Shown here: positions 45,474 through 56,659 of the stretch, one piece after another | Numbering within the stretch: the stretch's first letter is position 1 | How the letters are laid out: every line of letters begins with the position of its first letter | NCBI RefSeq assembly: GCF_040183065.1 | Contig: NC_091122.1 | Location: forward strand, 159,799,455 to 159,863,454 | Direction of reading: 5' to 3' | Source of the DNA: Periplaneta americana | Lineage: Eukaryota > Arthropoda > Insecta > Blattodea > Blattidae | DNA: 64,000 nt | Notes under the pieces: model-generated | The model's input: only the letters and a program-made list of their open reading frames with translations | Told to the model about the DNA's origin: nothing | Databases searched by the model: none | Position numbers and translations under genes: made by a program

Positions 45474-45995
45474 CGGAAAACGTATTAAATATGTGTCTTT
45501 CTCGTGTTAAATTTTACATTACCTCATTAACACGTTTACATAGGACAGACAGACCATTTCAAACAGATTACAAAGAACACATTACAGCCAAAACAAAACT
45601 ACAAAACACTTCCACATGCAGATCACATCACAAATGCTAACCACACCTAAGAGACATCAACACAGACATGGAAATCTACACATTCAACCAAAAAGCCAGA
45701 AACTAAACATACTAGAACAGTACGAAATATATAGACACACAAAAACAGATCCAAATGAAATTCTCAACACACAACTCAATTTCAGAACACACACACTCTT
45801 TGACTCCACATTACACTATACAAACACACCCCCACAGGAAACAAACAAAAGGCGCCAAGATCACCAACAACCAGTTGTGAAGATGGCCAATAACAGGCTG
45901 AAATATGTTAACGAGGTAATGTAAAATTTAACATGAGAAAGACACATAATACGTTTTCCGAAGTGATATAGTGTTAAAAGTTGTGTAATCAAGGT
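45474..45995 (+). mobile_element. Penelope-like element fragment with inverted termini
   Basis: Plus-strand codons from 45536 give YIGQTDRPFQTDYKEHITA, the conserved start of the GIY-YIG endonuclease of Penelope-like elements. It continues with PKSQKLNILEQYEIYRHTKT and LNTQLNFRTHTLFDS from the same domain's C-terminal half. Arms 45474-45532 and 45906-45960 are inverted copies of about 55-59 bp. Penelope elements often insert with partial, inverted pseudo-terminal repeats, which fits. The reverse transcriptase part is absent. Confidence 0.85.
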
Positions 45996-46129
45996 GTATA
46001 AGCTTTTATTTGCTTTTTCCATATTATAAATTTAAAGAATGTTACTTTATCCACCACTTACTAATGAAATAGTCTGTTGCTATGTTAATAGTATAATGCA
46101 TAAGTTACCCTTCATAGCCTAGTCATGTT

Positions 46130-46855
46130 ACTGTTGTTAGTAACAAGGAAATCTGAAAATGCTGACACACCCCTCTCACCAACGAACTCCTTGTACCAAC
46201 TTCGTCATTTATGTCACTTTTGCGGCTTCTGTATATCAGGGACTGGGATGCTTTACCTGCAGACTTACCAAAGGCTTTACCAATAACCAACAATGTATTT
46301 AAAAAGGACTTTACTAATAGACAGTAGCATATTATGCACACTATTTAAAGAGTGTAATTGATGTTTTGTTATTTGAAGTGTTCTATCAGTGAAGAAGTGT
46401 GTTGTGTCAGTGAAGTTTTATAGTTTATAGTGGTAGAGCAAAGTGTTTGAACATGAAATGTTTTTGAAGTGTTAATGAAATCAGGATAGTATCAGTGAAA
46501 TGTGTCGTAGTTCCAGTGCAGTGAGTGAGTTGACAGCGAAATGAGTGTAGTGCTGAAAGGTACTTGTGGATGTATGAACATATCATACTCGTGGGTTTTA
46601 GTTCGAACTTAGGGTTAATATACAAATTATATTTACTTTAAATGTTATTTAAGTGATCGTGGTTCATTTAATTTAGGATGCTTCTCGTTAATATTATTAT
46701 ACTATTATTATTATTATTTATTATTTTAATACCGTATTAATTATTATTATTACTTATGTTTATTATTAATTGCCATTATTGAGTGTAATTAGTTACCACT
46801 GCCACCGGGTATTTACCCACTTGCAGTGTGAATAAAAACGTATATACATACGAAA
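46130..46855 (+). mobile_element. Non-LTR 3' end with long UTR
   Basis: The plus frame at 46200-46335 reads LYIRDWDALPADLPKALP and VFKKDFTNRQ before a stop, the usual C-terminal signature (RTIREWNxLP...FKxxL) of RTE/jockey-type ORF2 proteins. A 500-bp AT-rich UTR follows and ends near GCCACCGGGTATTTACCC and AATAAAAACGTATATACAT. The upstream boundary is not clear. Confidence 0.65.
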
Positions 46856-47009
46856 CAAAAATGAATAAATAATACTTCAGTATGAGAAAATGCGGACAAA
46901 TTAGAGCATTTTCAAAAATGTATGCAGACGACTGTTTTTATTATCAAAAGCAGACATGTCCATATGAATGCTGACATATGGTAACCCTATATTAACTCGT
47001 GGCATAAGT

Positions 47010-47300
47010 CGACAGCAGATAGTGTAGGATTTATTTTACTTTTCCTAACAATTAAACAGTCATCTTGTGGTGAAGTCTTCCTTTTCTGACCACATTTTCC
47101 TTTTTTCTGGAGCATGTTGTATCCAGTCTCTTGGTATCATTTCAGGATGCAATTAACTATAGCTAAACCGACACCACATTCTGTAGCAACTTTTCTTTGT
47201 GTCATGGAAGTGAGTGTTCTGCTAATTATTACAATTTTAGAGCATTTTCGTGGAGTTGTTTCCATTTCTGAAGATGTCAGAACTAACACAACAATGCAGT
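47010..47300 (-). pseudogene. Tc1-like transposase HTH fragment
   Basis: The minus frame shows TSMTQRKVATECGVGLAIVN, then one stop, then YQETGYNMLQKKGKCGQKRK. This is the paired-like bipartite DNA-binding domain of Tc1-type transposases, with the GRKRKT-like basic linker. No DDE domain was found nearby. Confidence 0.8.
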
Positions 47301-47479
47301 AATAAGTCTTCAACACAACTAAAATGCTTTTGGGGACGAAAATGAGACGAAGTAATTAACACATTACAAAAAATATAAACTCCAGACCTTCAACAAGGAA
47401 AATCTGCTATGTTACAGAACTCAGTTAAGCAGGAAAGTGCAGCTGGTAGACCAAGTCAAAGAAAACTCTAAAAATTGTC

Positions 47480-48990
47480 ATGTTCGGATTAATTTGCACG
47501 CTACTGTAGCAAAGTGACATGAATATGAAGGATAACTTTATGTATTAAATATTTAATATTGAAGTATTATAGTATTTATTTATTAACAATTCATTAAATT
47601 TCGTATCGGGCAAAATAATGTATGTCTCACGAGAGGAAACAGATTTAATGTATTTGTGAATAAAATCTTACCTTACTCTCTTGTAACATACATAATTACT
47701 ATTATATGAAGCTCTTCACATGCAGTAGGCCTATATTTTTATATAGAAATGAGGACTATTACTGTAACAATTTCTGAATGGCACAATTTCTGTGACTTCT
47801 TGTTTCATTATATTATTTTGTGTGTGCGTGCGTGCGTGCGTATCTTTAAATGGACAGATATTCGAAATACTGTAGTACAAATCTCCTAAAAGGAGAAATA
47901 CAAATTGCAGTTAACTTCAAATATTCCTGCAGAGAATTTTTAAAATTTATAAAATATGATGTCTAGCTTCTTCATGTAGCCAAATCTTTAACAAAATACA
48001 ATGAGGTTTGACTTTGTTAGAATATTTTTTTTTTTTATAAATCTAGCGTCATTCTTGTTGATTTCTTGTACAACATTTTGTCACTTAATCTTCCGTATTT
48101 TCTTGAAAAATAGTTGGCAACCCTATATTATTTCGACAAATGATTGCATAGTTTGACGTAAGAACTTCCTTGATGCTGAATAGCAATGGCCAGATAGATT
48201 AATAATTTCTGTTCAGTGTAAAAAATCATACCACCTAGGCTACAATCAAAGTCACGTGACATAATGTATCATCATCATCAGTTATTTGCTACAATAGAGT
48301 CACAAGACCATTCTGCTGTGATGTGATGTTAAATTCAGTGCGATTATCATGTAGCCTAATCATTCTTATCTACCTATAGACATGGATTTGTAGTTACTAC
48401 GAATTATATTGTAATTCATAATATATCTTAAACATCATTATCAGCAAGACATTTTTAAGAAATGAGTTTTATAAAAGGGACACATTCTTTTCCACGTATT
48501 TTATGTATTTCTTTATAATTTGATTCCTTTATCATATTATTGTGTAGGCCTATAGTTTTATTTTATCGACCTGTTACGAAGCACTCACAACTGAAATCAT
48601 TTAATATATACTTAAATAACATGTAAAATTTTCGTGAGTACACACAAAAGATCTTTACAGTTCCAAACTGCATTGACACTCCATTTATAAATTGTACTGT
48701 TAAGTAGATATTCATTCTTTCGGTGTATCTAATTAATTTTACACAAGTTTATATGAAATTGCTATATGCATATTCTAATAATTTTGTAATATTATTTTTC
48801 TGTTTACGAAAATAGGCTTTTACAAGTGATGTACATAATATTAAAATTTATTAGAGCTCGCTTCACTGGTTCACTCGCAGGTATGAATTTATGACAAGGG
48901 ATGGTAATCCTTGAACAGTGAGACGTTTTCTCTATCCTTGACTACCTTCTGTGGCTTAATAGGTTTAAAGCTTAGCAAAATTCGCAAAGA
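47480..48990. other. STAM intron 1 stretch, nothing recognised
   Basis: AT-rich sequence with a GTGC-type microsatellite at 47820-47840 and no conserved frame or bounded element. Confidence 0.4.
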
Positions 48991-49489
48991 AAAAAATTGA
49001 AAGTAGAACCACAGTCTACTATATACAGTCGCGAAGCTCAATATGTAGTAAAAATGCAAACATGGGTAGTTGCCCACCACTAGGATCGCAACTATCGCCT
49101 CATCATCGCAGATCTCTCTCCTAGCAGACGACAAAATATGTTACACTTTCGTTGTGTTCTTTTGGAAAAATTAACACCTTCCTTCCATTATTGAAATATT
49201 AAATGCATAAAGTTAATTTATTATTTTAATGAAGTGTATTAAATTCCACCATAAACTCGAAGATACCTGCAAGAAATAGGTTAATATTATTTTTGTTTGT
49301 GCAAAACGAACTGAAATTTACTATAATCGCTTCACTCAGTCAAGATTATAGCGATAATTAACTATGAAACCAATAAATATTAATTTGCATTTCTCTTTAC
49401 AACAATAATAATGGAAATATGAATTAATGGAGTAACTTACGTGTGCCGGTACGTGTAGGCTTACGTAGTTAACAAAGTGGGATGAGGTT

Positions 49490-49803
49490 AAGCAATAATA
49501 ATCACACCAGAATTGGAAATAAAACGTGATCAATAAATTTTATTGTAACCCAGACTTTTTCTACGTCTCTAGTAAAGCAACAAATAAAAATAACAACAAA
49601 ATTAACAGCTATAATTAAAAACACATCCTTTGAAAAAAATAGGCCTAAGCAATAATAATCCCACCAAAATTGAAAATAAAACGTGATCAATAAATTTCAT
49701 TAAAACAAACTTAATTTTTCTACGTCTTTAGTAAAATAACACATAAAAATAATAACAAAATTAATAGCTACAATTAAAAATATATCCTCTGAAAAACAAA
49801 AAA
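49490..49803. repeat. 157-bp tandem duplication
   Basis: Two adjacent units start at 49490 and 49647 with AAGCAATAATAATC and share AAAATAAAACGTGATCAATA and TTTTTCTACGTCT. They differ by scattered substitutions. The pair is inside the P-like element. Confidence 0.9.
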
Positions 49804-49986
49804 GTAGACCTAGACCTAGACCTTTATTTCTCTGGAAATTTAGCAGCCTAAGTGACAGAACTTTAACCGGTATCTAATGTCCTTTCGGTTAGACTGAAAC
49901 ATTTCATTGTGAAATTTAAGGATATAATGTATTCTAACAGTCACAAAGAACTTCAAAATTAAGAGTTTTGTTTCTGCACAGCATTC

Positions 49987-50088
49987 TGAATCTGAATCTT
50001 TCGGAAATCGGACAAAGGATAACTCTGGCCTCTTTCTCTTACTGTTGCTACAATTTATAGCACTACAAACGTCTCCTCCTTGTCCCAT
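49987..50088 (-). pseudogene. Partial THAP domain
   Basis: Starting at a methionine, the frame reads GGDVCSAINCSNSKRKRPEL and SFVRFPKD, matching the C-x4-C start and the FxRFPK motif of THAP zinc fingers. The later Trp, Cys-x2-His and AVPTIF-type residues do not appear in frame, so the domain is incomplete here, either through a missing second exon or decay. Confidence 0.85.
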
Positions 50089-50549
50089 ATTATTATTCCA
50101 ATTATATTTTAGCCATTAACATTTTCATTACAACCAATAACGAACATTTCACAAGTATCAATGTGAAATACGCAATGAGCTAGCACTCGATAGAAATACG
50201 ACACAGTCCAAAGTCGACCATGGACAGTCTATTGTTTGTAGTTGCTAACCGCTTGGAGCGCTTTATCACGAGATTTGCAAAAAAAAAAACACTTCAAGCT
50301 TCACGACTGTATATAGTAGACTGTGGTAGAACCTTGGTTCTGAAGAGTTTGATGTAAATATATTTTCTATTAAATTACTTTTTAGGTGTGGGGCCCTTCG
50401 ATATAAACGTAACTACATTAAAAAAAAAAGTCCCAGATGTGGTTTCTGATGTTTATCAAATTTTTAGTCATATCTAAACCAGATAAACTAACTTTTTTTT
50501 TTGTTAGGTTTATTTATACACACTTCAACATCTAGGTCATATTGCATGT

Positions 50550-51447
50550 CAGTGGCGGAGTTTGGTTTCATTGCACTCCTTCCCCCGCAGCTCCCTGCTC
50601 ACTTAGCTCTCAGGTTATCATGGCACTTCATTGTTAAGAAACTTAATTTTTTTTTTAATTATAAAGTCGTATTGTTTATTTTATACATAAGTATTGTTTT
50701 AATACAAAAGATAAAATGTGTAATTCGTCTGTAAGTAGTATAACATATTACACAACTTTTTACAAAAGTCAAAGAAATTCTTAAAAAATTTAGTGTTTCT
50801 TACAAAAGATTCTAAAACTTCTTTACTCGGGACTTAGATGCTGCAAATGAATCGGTAATAATCAGATTAAAATCTGCCTCCTGAGCTGTGTCGCCAATGC
50901 TCAAAATAGAAAGTCTAGTGAGTCTCTCTTGTGATATTGTACTTCTAAGTAGCTTTTAATTAGCTTCAGTTTTGAGAATGATCTCTCAACGTCGCACTCG
51001 TCACAGGCAATGTGATACCGTAAATAAAATGTAATCTATACAAACGTTGAGGAAGCTGGCAGACAAAGTTGAATTTTGACATACTCGTATAATGGTTTTA
51101 GCCAGTTATCTGATATTTATGGCGTTTTTATTTTCTTTCTCAGAATTAAACGGAAGGTAAGCATTTGTTGAGGAAAAGAATCCATCAGATCCCTATTATA
51201 TTGGTCACTTAAACATTTTGATAAGAGGTAAAACTCACTGTCAATAACTCTGTCTAAAATTTTGCAATCCTGAGACATATTTTAAAAGGTAAAATAACAT
51301 TTTGAATAACTTAAATAGACAGTTTGAAATTTAAAATATAATAATATTAACTTTTTATGTTTTCAAAATTTTTATTGCACCCACAAACCTCCTTCCCCCC
51401 CCCCCCACCGCAGTCGCGGAGGCTGCAGGTCTGTATCTCTGCCCGTG
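50550..51447 (-). pseudogene. hAT element with C-terminal transposase remnant
   Basis: The left end is CAGTGGCGGAG and the right end reversed is CACGGGCAGAG. The flanks TTGCATGT (50542-50549) and TTGCATGG (51448-51455) agree at 7 of 8 bases. The minus frame at 50890-51010 reads CDECDVERSFSKLKLIKSYL, the hAT dimerisation motif in which the usual SCERSFS is changed to DVERSFS. A C run lies at 51397-51408. The gene is broken. Confidence 0.85.
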
Positions 51448-51589
51448 TTGCATGGGCAGGATCTTTTGATATATAATAGGCCTATCATGTTATATCATTA
51501 GGCCATGGACTATTGTAACTGTTCCTATAACCATTTGTTATGTTATATGTGGATTGTATTCATTTTAACTGATTTCAATTTTTAATAAT

Positions 51590-51768
51590 TATGATAATGG
51601 TGATTAAGGCGGTGATAAATCATGGTATGTAAATTTCAAATCCAGCATTTGCCTTTGTGACTAAGGGAAATCATGGGAAAACCTCTGTCAGGTTGACCGG
51701 CCATGGAGTTTGAACCCACGATCTCCTGAATGTGAGTCTAGTGTGTTACCACTGAGCTATCTCGCTCG
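51590..51768 (-). repeat. tRNA-derived SINE
   Basis: On the minus strand, GAGATAGCTCAGTGGTAACA is a canonical A-box region and GTGGGTTCAAACTCC a B-box, spaced as in a tRNA. The segment after the head includes GACAGAGGTTTTCCCATGAT. The anticodon arm pairs imperfectly. No target duplication was found. Confidence 0.75.
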
Positions 51769-52337
51769 ATAATCTTTCTTGTAGACACAGAATATGAACA
51801 AACTTTGTTCAATAGTTATAGGAGGAATCACTGTTTGCAGACAGATGACATGCCCAAAGTCACTTCACCAGTATCAGGAATGCTGAAACGTGATTTCCAC
51901 GGAAATTTCGAAATAAAAGTTTTGTCAGCATCAGCATACTTCATATACTTCGTATAATGGGAAAGTGAAAAGGAAACTAACAATCCCTTGTCATGGCAAC
52001 ACCAAACATGGCGTTAGCTCAACTGAGAGGATGTGAAAACCCAATTACTTACATAATATATTTAGTGGTAAAGAGCCTCAAACATGGAACATGCTTTAGC
52101 TAGTCTGAATACGATAGGTTTCTGCTGTATGTGGATGTTGTGTGAGGTGAAGGATCAGTGTCATGTTGACTCATCCAATGTGCTTTCGTATATGTCAACA
52201 GCAGGCCAAAGTCTCTGCTTTTATTGAGAGATAAGAAAAGTCCTTGTACTAACATATTAAAAGAAAAATTTGGCAGTGTAATCATTTAAACAATTTTTCC
52301 ATTTGATCTAATTGTCAGCACCAAGATCATTTGATAA

Positions 52338-52920
52338 ATTCTTCTTCTTCTTCTTCTTCTTCTTCTTCTTCTTCTTCTTCTTCTTCTTCTTCTTCTTCTT
52401 CTTCTTCTTCTTCTTCCATTTGGAGTGTACAGTTGTTGGAGTTTAAGACGTCAATTTTGTGTTGATGTTGAGCTAAGCAGACATGTCCATTTTCTGATCG
52501 GAATAGTGCTACATCCTCTTTTCTTGATTTATTACACCTACATTTCAAATTTTGTTGAATATGTTCCCATGTTTTACCCTTAGAAATTTTGTTTGCAATT
52601 GTTTTCATACTTTTAGGCCGTGTTTTTCTTAAGGATTCTGTTTAATTCATGTTTATTTTAAATGACTTGAGTATATGATTTAGTTTAATTCCCTTCTTGT
52701 CAAACAATTTGCACCTACATTCCCCTGCACACCTACATGAGATATCCACTGGAAACCGATGTGTTTCTTTAATGTCATAAATTGTGTTAGTGTCTTATTT
52801 TATTGATGGTAACTGTCTGGTGATATGGTATGATTTAAATGTAACTGTTTCTATTGCTGCTTTAGAGTAAACCAACAGTACTGCTTTAGTGAACAATTTT
52901 TGTCGGTGTTAGAGTTGCGT
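52338..52920 (-). mobile_element. LINE RNase H/tail fragment with (GAA)n end
   Basis: The minus frame gives KTWEHIQQNLKCRCNKSRK and EDVALFRSENGHVCLAQHQ, the post-RNase H tail of an I/R1-group LINE. Broken pieces upstream resemble RNase H (YSKAAIETV). The 3' side is an 80-bp TTC/GAA microsatellite (52338-52416), which translates as a polyglutamate run and is not a protein domain. It is another relative of the LINE family seen at 57.5 kb. Confidence 0.75.
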
Positions 52921-52970
52921 CAGAGCTGTTATTATGGCTTGCAGTACTTGATAAAGTTAGTCTTAAAATA

Positions 52971-53714
52971 CATCTTGTCCCAAAAGTCCCATAACACTTT
53001 TCTTAATTTATTATGCATAAACTACAAAAGATACAGCTGTAATATGAATATCATATTAAAGAGGAAGTGAAGTGGTTTGTTGTCAATGTTTGGATTTCAC
53101 AATGATTCGATATGAGAACCATGTGTAACTTGACAGATGTTCACATGGTAATCACTCTTCCCATACCCTTCGCGATTATCCTCTGTTACTGTGGTGGCAG
53201 CTTCTTGAATCCTATGCTTAAGTGTGTATATCTAGTGCCTACCCACCTTCACTTGCGTGATTCGGGTTTCTTCTAGACTTTGTGGTATAGGTGGCACATA
53301 CAGTTTTTTACACATGAAGGGTACAGAGAAAGAAGGAACAGATTCACACGAAGCAAAATTTACAGGAAAATTCACCCACTTTTTTCAGGACATAAGCAAC
53401 CATTATCCACAAATTTCTTGTGCCAGGCATAAATTGCCTTCCTGCTTGGAACCTCTGTGCTGTACTTAGTCCTGAATTTCCTTTGCTTATCTGTAGCACT
53501 CTTATTTTTGTTGAATTCCAACACACAGAAAGCTCGCTCTGCCCCAGAAATCGCCCTCTTTACAGAGAGCGCTAAATGCGACAAATGGGTGAACTAATAT
53601 CCAAACAAAACCACTTGACTTCCTCTTTAATATGATATACATGTGAAAGCTGTACCATTCGTAGTTTTTGAGTAATAAATTAAGAAAAGTATACCAGTCT
53701 TTTGGGACACAGTG
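52971..53714 (-). mobile_element. 744-bp mariner-like element with long TIRs
   Basis: TA borders both ends (52969-52970, 53715-53716). The ends are CATCTTGTCCCAAAAGTCCC and, reversed, CACTGTGTCCCAAAAGACTG; inverted similarity runs for about 100 bp. The minus strand carries the start of a transposase (53584-53372, RAFCVLEFNKNKSATDKQRK and KAIYAWHKKFVDNGCLC) and, after an internal deletion, its C-terminus (RIQEAATTVTED and VNICQVTHGSHIE). The catalytic core has been deleted, leaving a non-autonomous element. Confidence 0.9.
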
Positions 53715-54059
53715 TATAGTATATTTTTCAAACTTGTAGCATGGCTTACTCTAAGCCCACATTTCAGACTTTTTTTATCAAGCAGGACTAAATGGACACA
53801 TGGTAGAACACGTGACAATTGAGTTATTATGATCTAGGGTTGTCACATTTCTTATATGAGGAAAGAAAGTGGAAAGGAATATGTAAGTTGGCAACATTAA
53901 TCTTTCTCAACATGGTTGTTGCGAAAACAGTCTTGTCACAATACAGTAAAATTGAACACTTATCAGTATAGGCCTATTAAAAGAAAATACTCCTTTTTGT
54001 GTGGTGTTAGGAATGTTTTCTTTGTACAATAAACAAAATTAATTCAAACATGGAACATT

Positions 54060-54315
54060 AAATCCAGACGTTTGAGATTGGCAGGGCATGTAGCACGTAT
54101 GGGCGAATCCAAAAATGCATATAGAGTGTTAGTTGGGAGGCCGGAGGGAAAAAGACCTTTAGGGAGGCCGAGACGTAGATGGGAAGATAATATTAAAATG
54201 GATTTGAAGGAGGTGGGATATGATAATAGAGAATGGATTAATCTTGCTCAGGATAGGGACCAATGGCAGGCTTATATGAGGGCGGCAGTGAACCTCCGGG
54301 TTCCTTAACAGCCCA
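54060..54315 (+). mobile_element. RTE-type non-LTR C-terminal fragment A
   Basis: The 78-codon frame reads LAGHVARMGESKNAYRVLVG, RPEGKRPLGRPRRRWEDNIK and WINLAQDRDQWQAYMRAAVN before a stop, then a short GTAAGTAAG end. This C-terminal block is characteristic of a very common insect non-LTR lineage. It is almost undamaged, unlike the copies at 56497 and 61633. Confidence 0.9.
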
Positions 54316-54325
54316 TATGTAAGTA

Positions 54326-54656
54326 AGCATGGACATTGAGGAAGAAAGACGAAATCAGAGTAACGCCTAATGAAATGAAATTTATGAGATAAACAGCGGG
54401 ATATACGAAATGGGATCACAAACGCAATGAAGATGTAATGGAAGAATTACGACTAGAACCTGTAATTAATCACGTAAAACATTATCAGAACAACTGGGTA
54501 AATCATCTGCATCACATGCGTAGAGATAGAATCCCAAAAGTCATGCTCCACTGTCTTCCAAATGGGAAGAGATCTCTCGGTCATCCAAAGAAGCGCTGGA
54601 TTGAAAATTCAACTGTGAGATCGTAACAGGCCATTTGGCCTAATACTTGAAGGGAA

Positions 54657-54708
<52 letters not shown>
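54326..54708 (+). mobile_element. Non-LTR C-terminal fragment B with (AAT)n tail
   Basis: Plus codons give MKFMR, a stop, then TAGYTKWDHKRNEDVMEELR and HHMRRDRIPKVMLHCLPNGK, then KRSLGHPKKRWIEN. The FMRRTAGYxxxDHxRNEDI and GKRxxGRPxxRW blocks define another RTE/craft-type tail. The insert ends at GGGAAGAATAATAAT, a 50-bp AAT array (54660-54708). It directly follows fragment A, a different family. Confidence 0.85.
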
Positions 54709-54714
54709 TCAAAC

Positions 54715-55460
54715 CCTAAAAAACACAATGTAACAACTCTGAACACATAGTGCAGCAAATTGTTACTTAAGGTACAAATGCTCATATTCCACAAATTCAT
54801 AATTTAAAGTAGAGTGAAAAACTGTTCTTTGCAGCCATTAATGGCAGGCTTATGGAGTACTGAAATGTTTTCTTTTCCTCGATTAATATTAAATTGTGGT
54901 TTAGAAGACTTTGCAGGTAGATGTGCATCTCTTAGACGAATTCAACGGTACCAAACACTCAATATCGAACATTTTGAAGGTTACGAGTATTTACACCTTA
55001 AGCAATAAAATGTTAATATTTTTTATGCGAAATAACCATAATTTATAAAATGGGCAAAAAAATATTAAGCATTTTACAGACCTGAAAACAAAAGTAAGGC
55101 ACGATCACACTAGAAAAACCTTAGAATATGGGATAAAGTATAATCTCACAACCCTAGCATAAATGTTAAAAGTGACAGTCAAAGTGTGATGGTGACCACA
55201 TTGTGTGATTCTAGTGCCGAGATCATGAAAACATATAGCTCTACATCTATGCCCCTCATGACCTTCATGGTGTCTAAATAGGAAATCATCACCTTAGCAA
55301 TCAGATTAATAATGCTCCTACAAACTTTTAGTCTTTTAGTAATTTGCGTATGTTCACTAAGTAAGCCTTGTAATCACATCCAGACAATCTTTTGCCTTAT
55401 TTATATTTAGAAATTAAAATTAGCATTATTTAAAAATGACTCAAGTGTTATGTTTTTATT
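54715..55460. other. STAM intron 1, right end, nothing recognised
   Basis: No bounded repeat or conserved frame was found. An open frame at 54814-55008 shows no family motif. The stretch ends in the TTTTTATTTTTCAG acceptor of the next STAM exon. Confidence 0.4.
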
Positions 55461-55466
55461 TTTCAG

Positions 55467-55627
55467 AGAAAGCGACAGATGAAAAGAATACATCAGAAGA
55501 ATGGGGCCTAATAATGGATATCTGTGACAAAGTGGGAAATACACCCATCCATGCAAAAGACTGTTTAAGATCAATTGTAAAACGTCTAAATCATCAGGAC
55601 CCTCATATTGTTATGCAAGCAATCACA
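55467..55627 (+). CDS. Stam: STAM VHS domain, first exon
   Basis: The exon encodes [20 protein letters not shown], then [20 protein letters not shown] and [14 protein letters not shown]. This is the first half of the VHS domain, which in STAM binds ubiquitin and helps sort cargo at endosomes. The acceptor is TTTTTCAG and the donor GTAAGT. Its first two bases complete the glutamate codon begun in exon 1, and it ends in phase 0. It contains the invariant W in EEWGL and the basic [12 protein letters not shown] helix. Confidence 0.97.
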
Positions 55628-55862
55628 GTAAGTTCGAAATATACTTCTTATTTCTCGTCGTTATTTGATATGAAATTTATGTCAATGAGATATTTCATAA
55701 AATGAATGCATAGAAATGTTTCTCTATGGCTTGTGAATGTAACCAAAAAACAGGAAGCTTAAAAATTAACATCTTCTACTAAAAACTTGGGTTTGAAAAT
55801 ATTTTTAAAAAGAATAGAAAAAAAATTAAAAACCAAAAGCCAAAAACATTTGGAATTTGTTA

Positions 55863-56487
55863 GACTAGACGGCATTTCGGAAGGCGGTTAGCTGCTCTAT
55901 GCGCCGTAGCATTTCTGGTATGTGACGTCACAAGCTTGTACAGTAGAACCAATTAGAATCAGTCTATAACAAGCACTTCCCGAGTTCGTTTGTTCATGTG
56001 CGAGTGTTTCAATACATTGAATAAGTAAAACTGACATTTACTGTGTGTGTGTAAGGTAAATAAATGGAAGAAGAGACTGTAAAAAGATAGGTATTACACA
56101 AGCAGGCGTGGAAAATAGTGTTTAAGGTGTATAATTATTTTAAAAAGTTAACGAGCAGAACACTGCCGGCCATCTTGATGCTGGAAGCAACATTGCCAAC
56201 ATGCAAGAAACGATTGCAGAAGCATGTGGTGTGGAATTGAGAACCGTGCAAAGTATATTGTTATTGAAGGAAAGAGGGTTTGTTTGGTATCATGCTTACA
56301 GTAATCAAAGACTAAGGTCATTATTGTCTTTTGATAATTGAAATTCTCTCCAGCGCTATTTGTATTGCACGTGCTCGTGAAGTACGATGTGGCAATGTTG
56401 TACGCTGCCTTGCTCTCTCTCTATCTGTCTCTCTTGACGCAAACGCTAGCAGACAACCACCTTCCGAATTGGCGTCGTCTCTAGTCC
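55863..56487 (+). mobile_element. HTH-bearing TIR element, copy 2
   Basis: The plus-strand counterpart of 31442-32060. The left end carries GACTAGACGGCATTTCGG and AAGGCGG; the right end reversed carries GGACTAGAGACGACGCC and AATTCGGAAGG. The frame starts at 56064 with EEETV, but a stop interrupts it after a few codons. The downstream AEACGVELRTVQSIL-type helix is still legible. It lies in STAM intron 2 and is more decayed than copy 1. Confidence 0.8.
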
Positions 56488-56496
56488 TTTACTGAA

Positions 56497-56655
56497 AATC
56501 ATGAACTTACTTACTTACAAATGGCTTTTAAGGGACCTGCAGGTTCATTGCCACCCTCACATAAGTCCGCCATCAGTCCCTATCCTGTGCAAGATTAATC
56601 CAGTCTCTATCATTATATCCCACCTCCCTCAAATCCATTTTAATATTATGAACGA
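56497..56655 (-). mobile_element. RTE-type non-LTR 3' end, minus strand
   Basis: In reverse complement this matches the last 150 bp of 54060-54315, including AAAATGGATTTGAGGGAGGT, GGATTAATCTTGCACAGGAT and the GTAAGTAAGTAAG terminus. It starts 10 bp after the HTH-bearing element ends. It is 5'-truncated. Confidence 0.85.
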
Positions 56656-56659
56656 TTTT

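Larger units (their letters stand above)
49010..50325 (-). mobile_element. P-like DNA transposon derivative with THAP exon
   Basis: The ends are inverted copies of CACAGTCTACTATATACAGT continuing through CGCGAAGCT, and GTAGAAC (7 bp, or 8 bp as GTAGAACC) is duplicated at 49003-49009 and 50326-50332. P elements make 8-bp duplications and encode a THAP DNA-binding domain. The minus-strand start at 50088 encodes the first half of a THAP finger. The rest of a transposase is absent, so this is a deleted copy. A 157-bp tandem duplication fills part of the interior. Confidence 0.88.

Noticed and set aside
52338..52608. Protein with a long polyglutamate tract
   Set aside because: The run is a GAA/TTC microsatellite read in frame with a dead LINE tail.
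55436..55466. STAM start codon at 55436
   Set aside because: The in-frame ATG precedes a consensus acceptor and encodes residues unlike any STAM N-terminus; the exon at 37801 supplies the expected start with the right phase.
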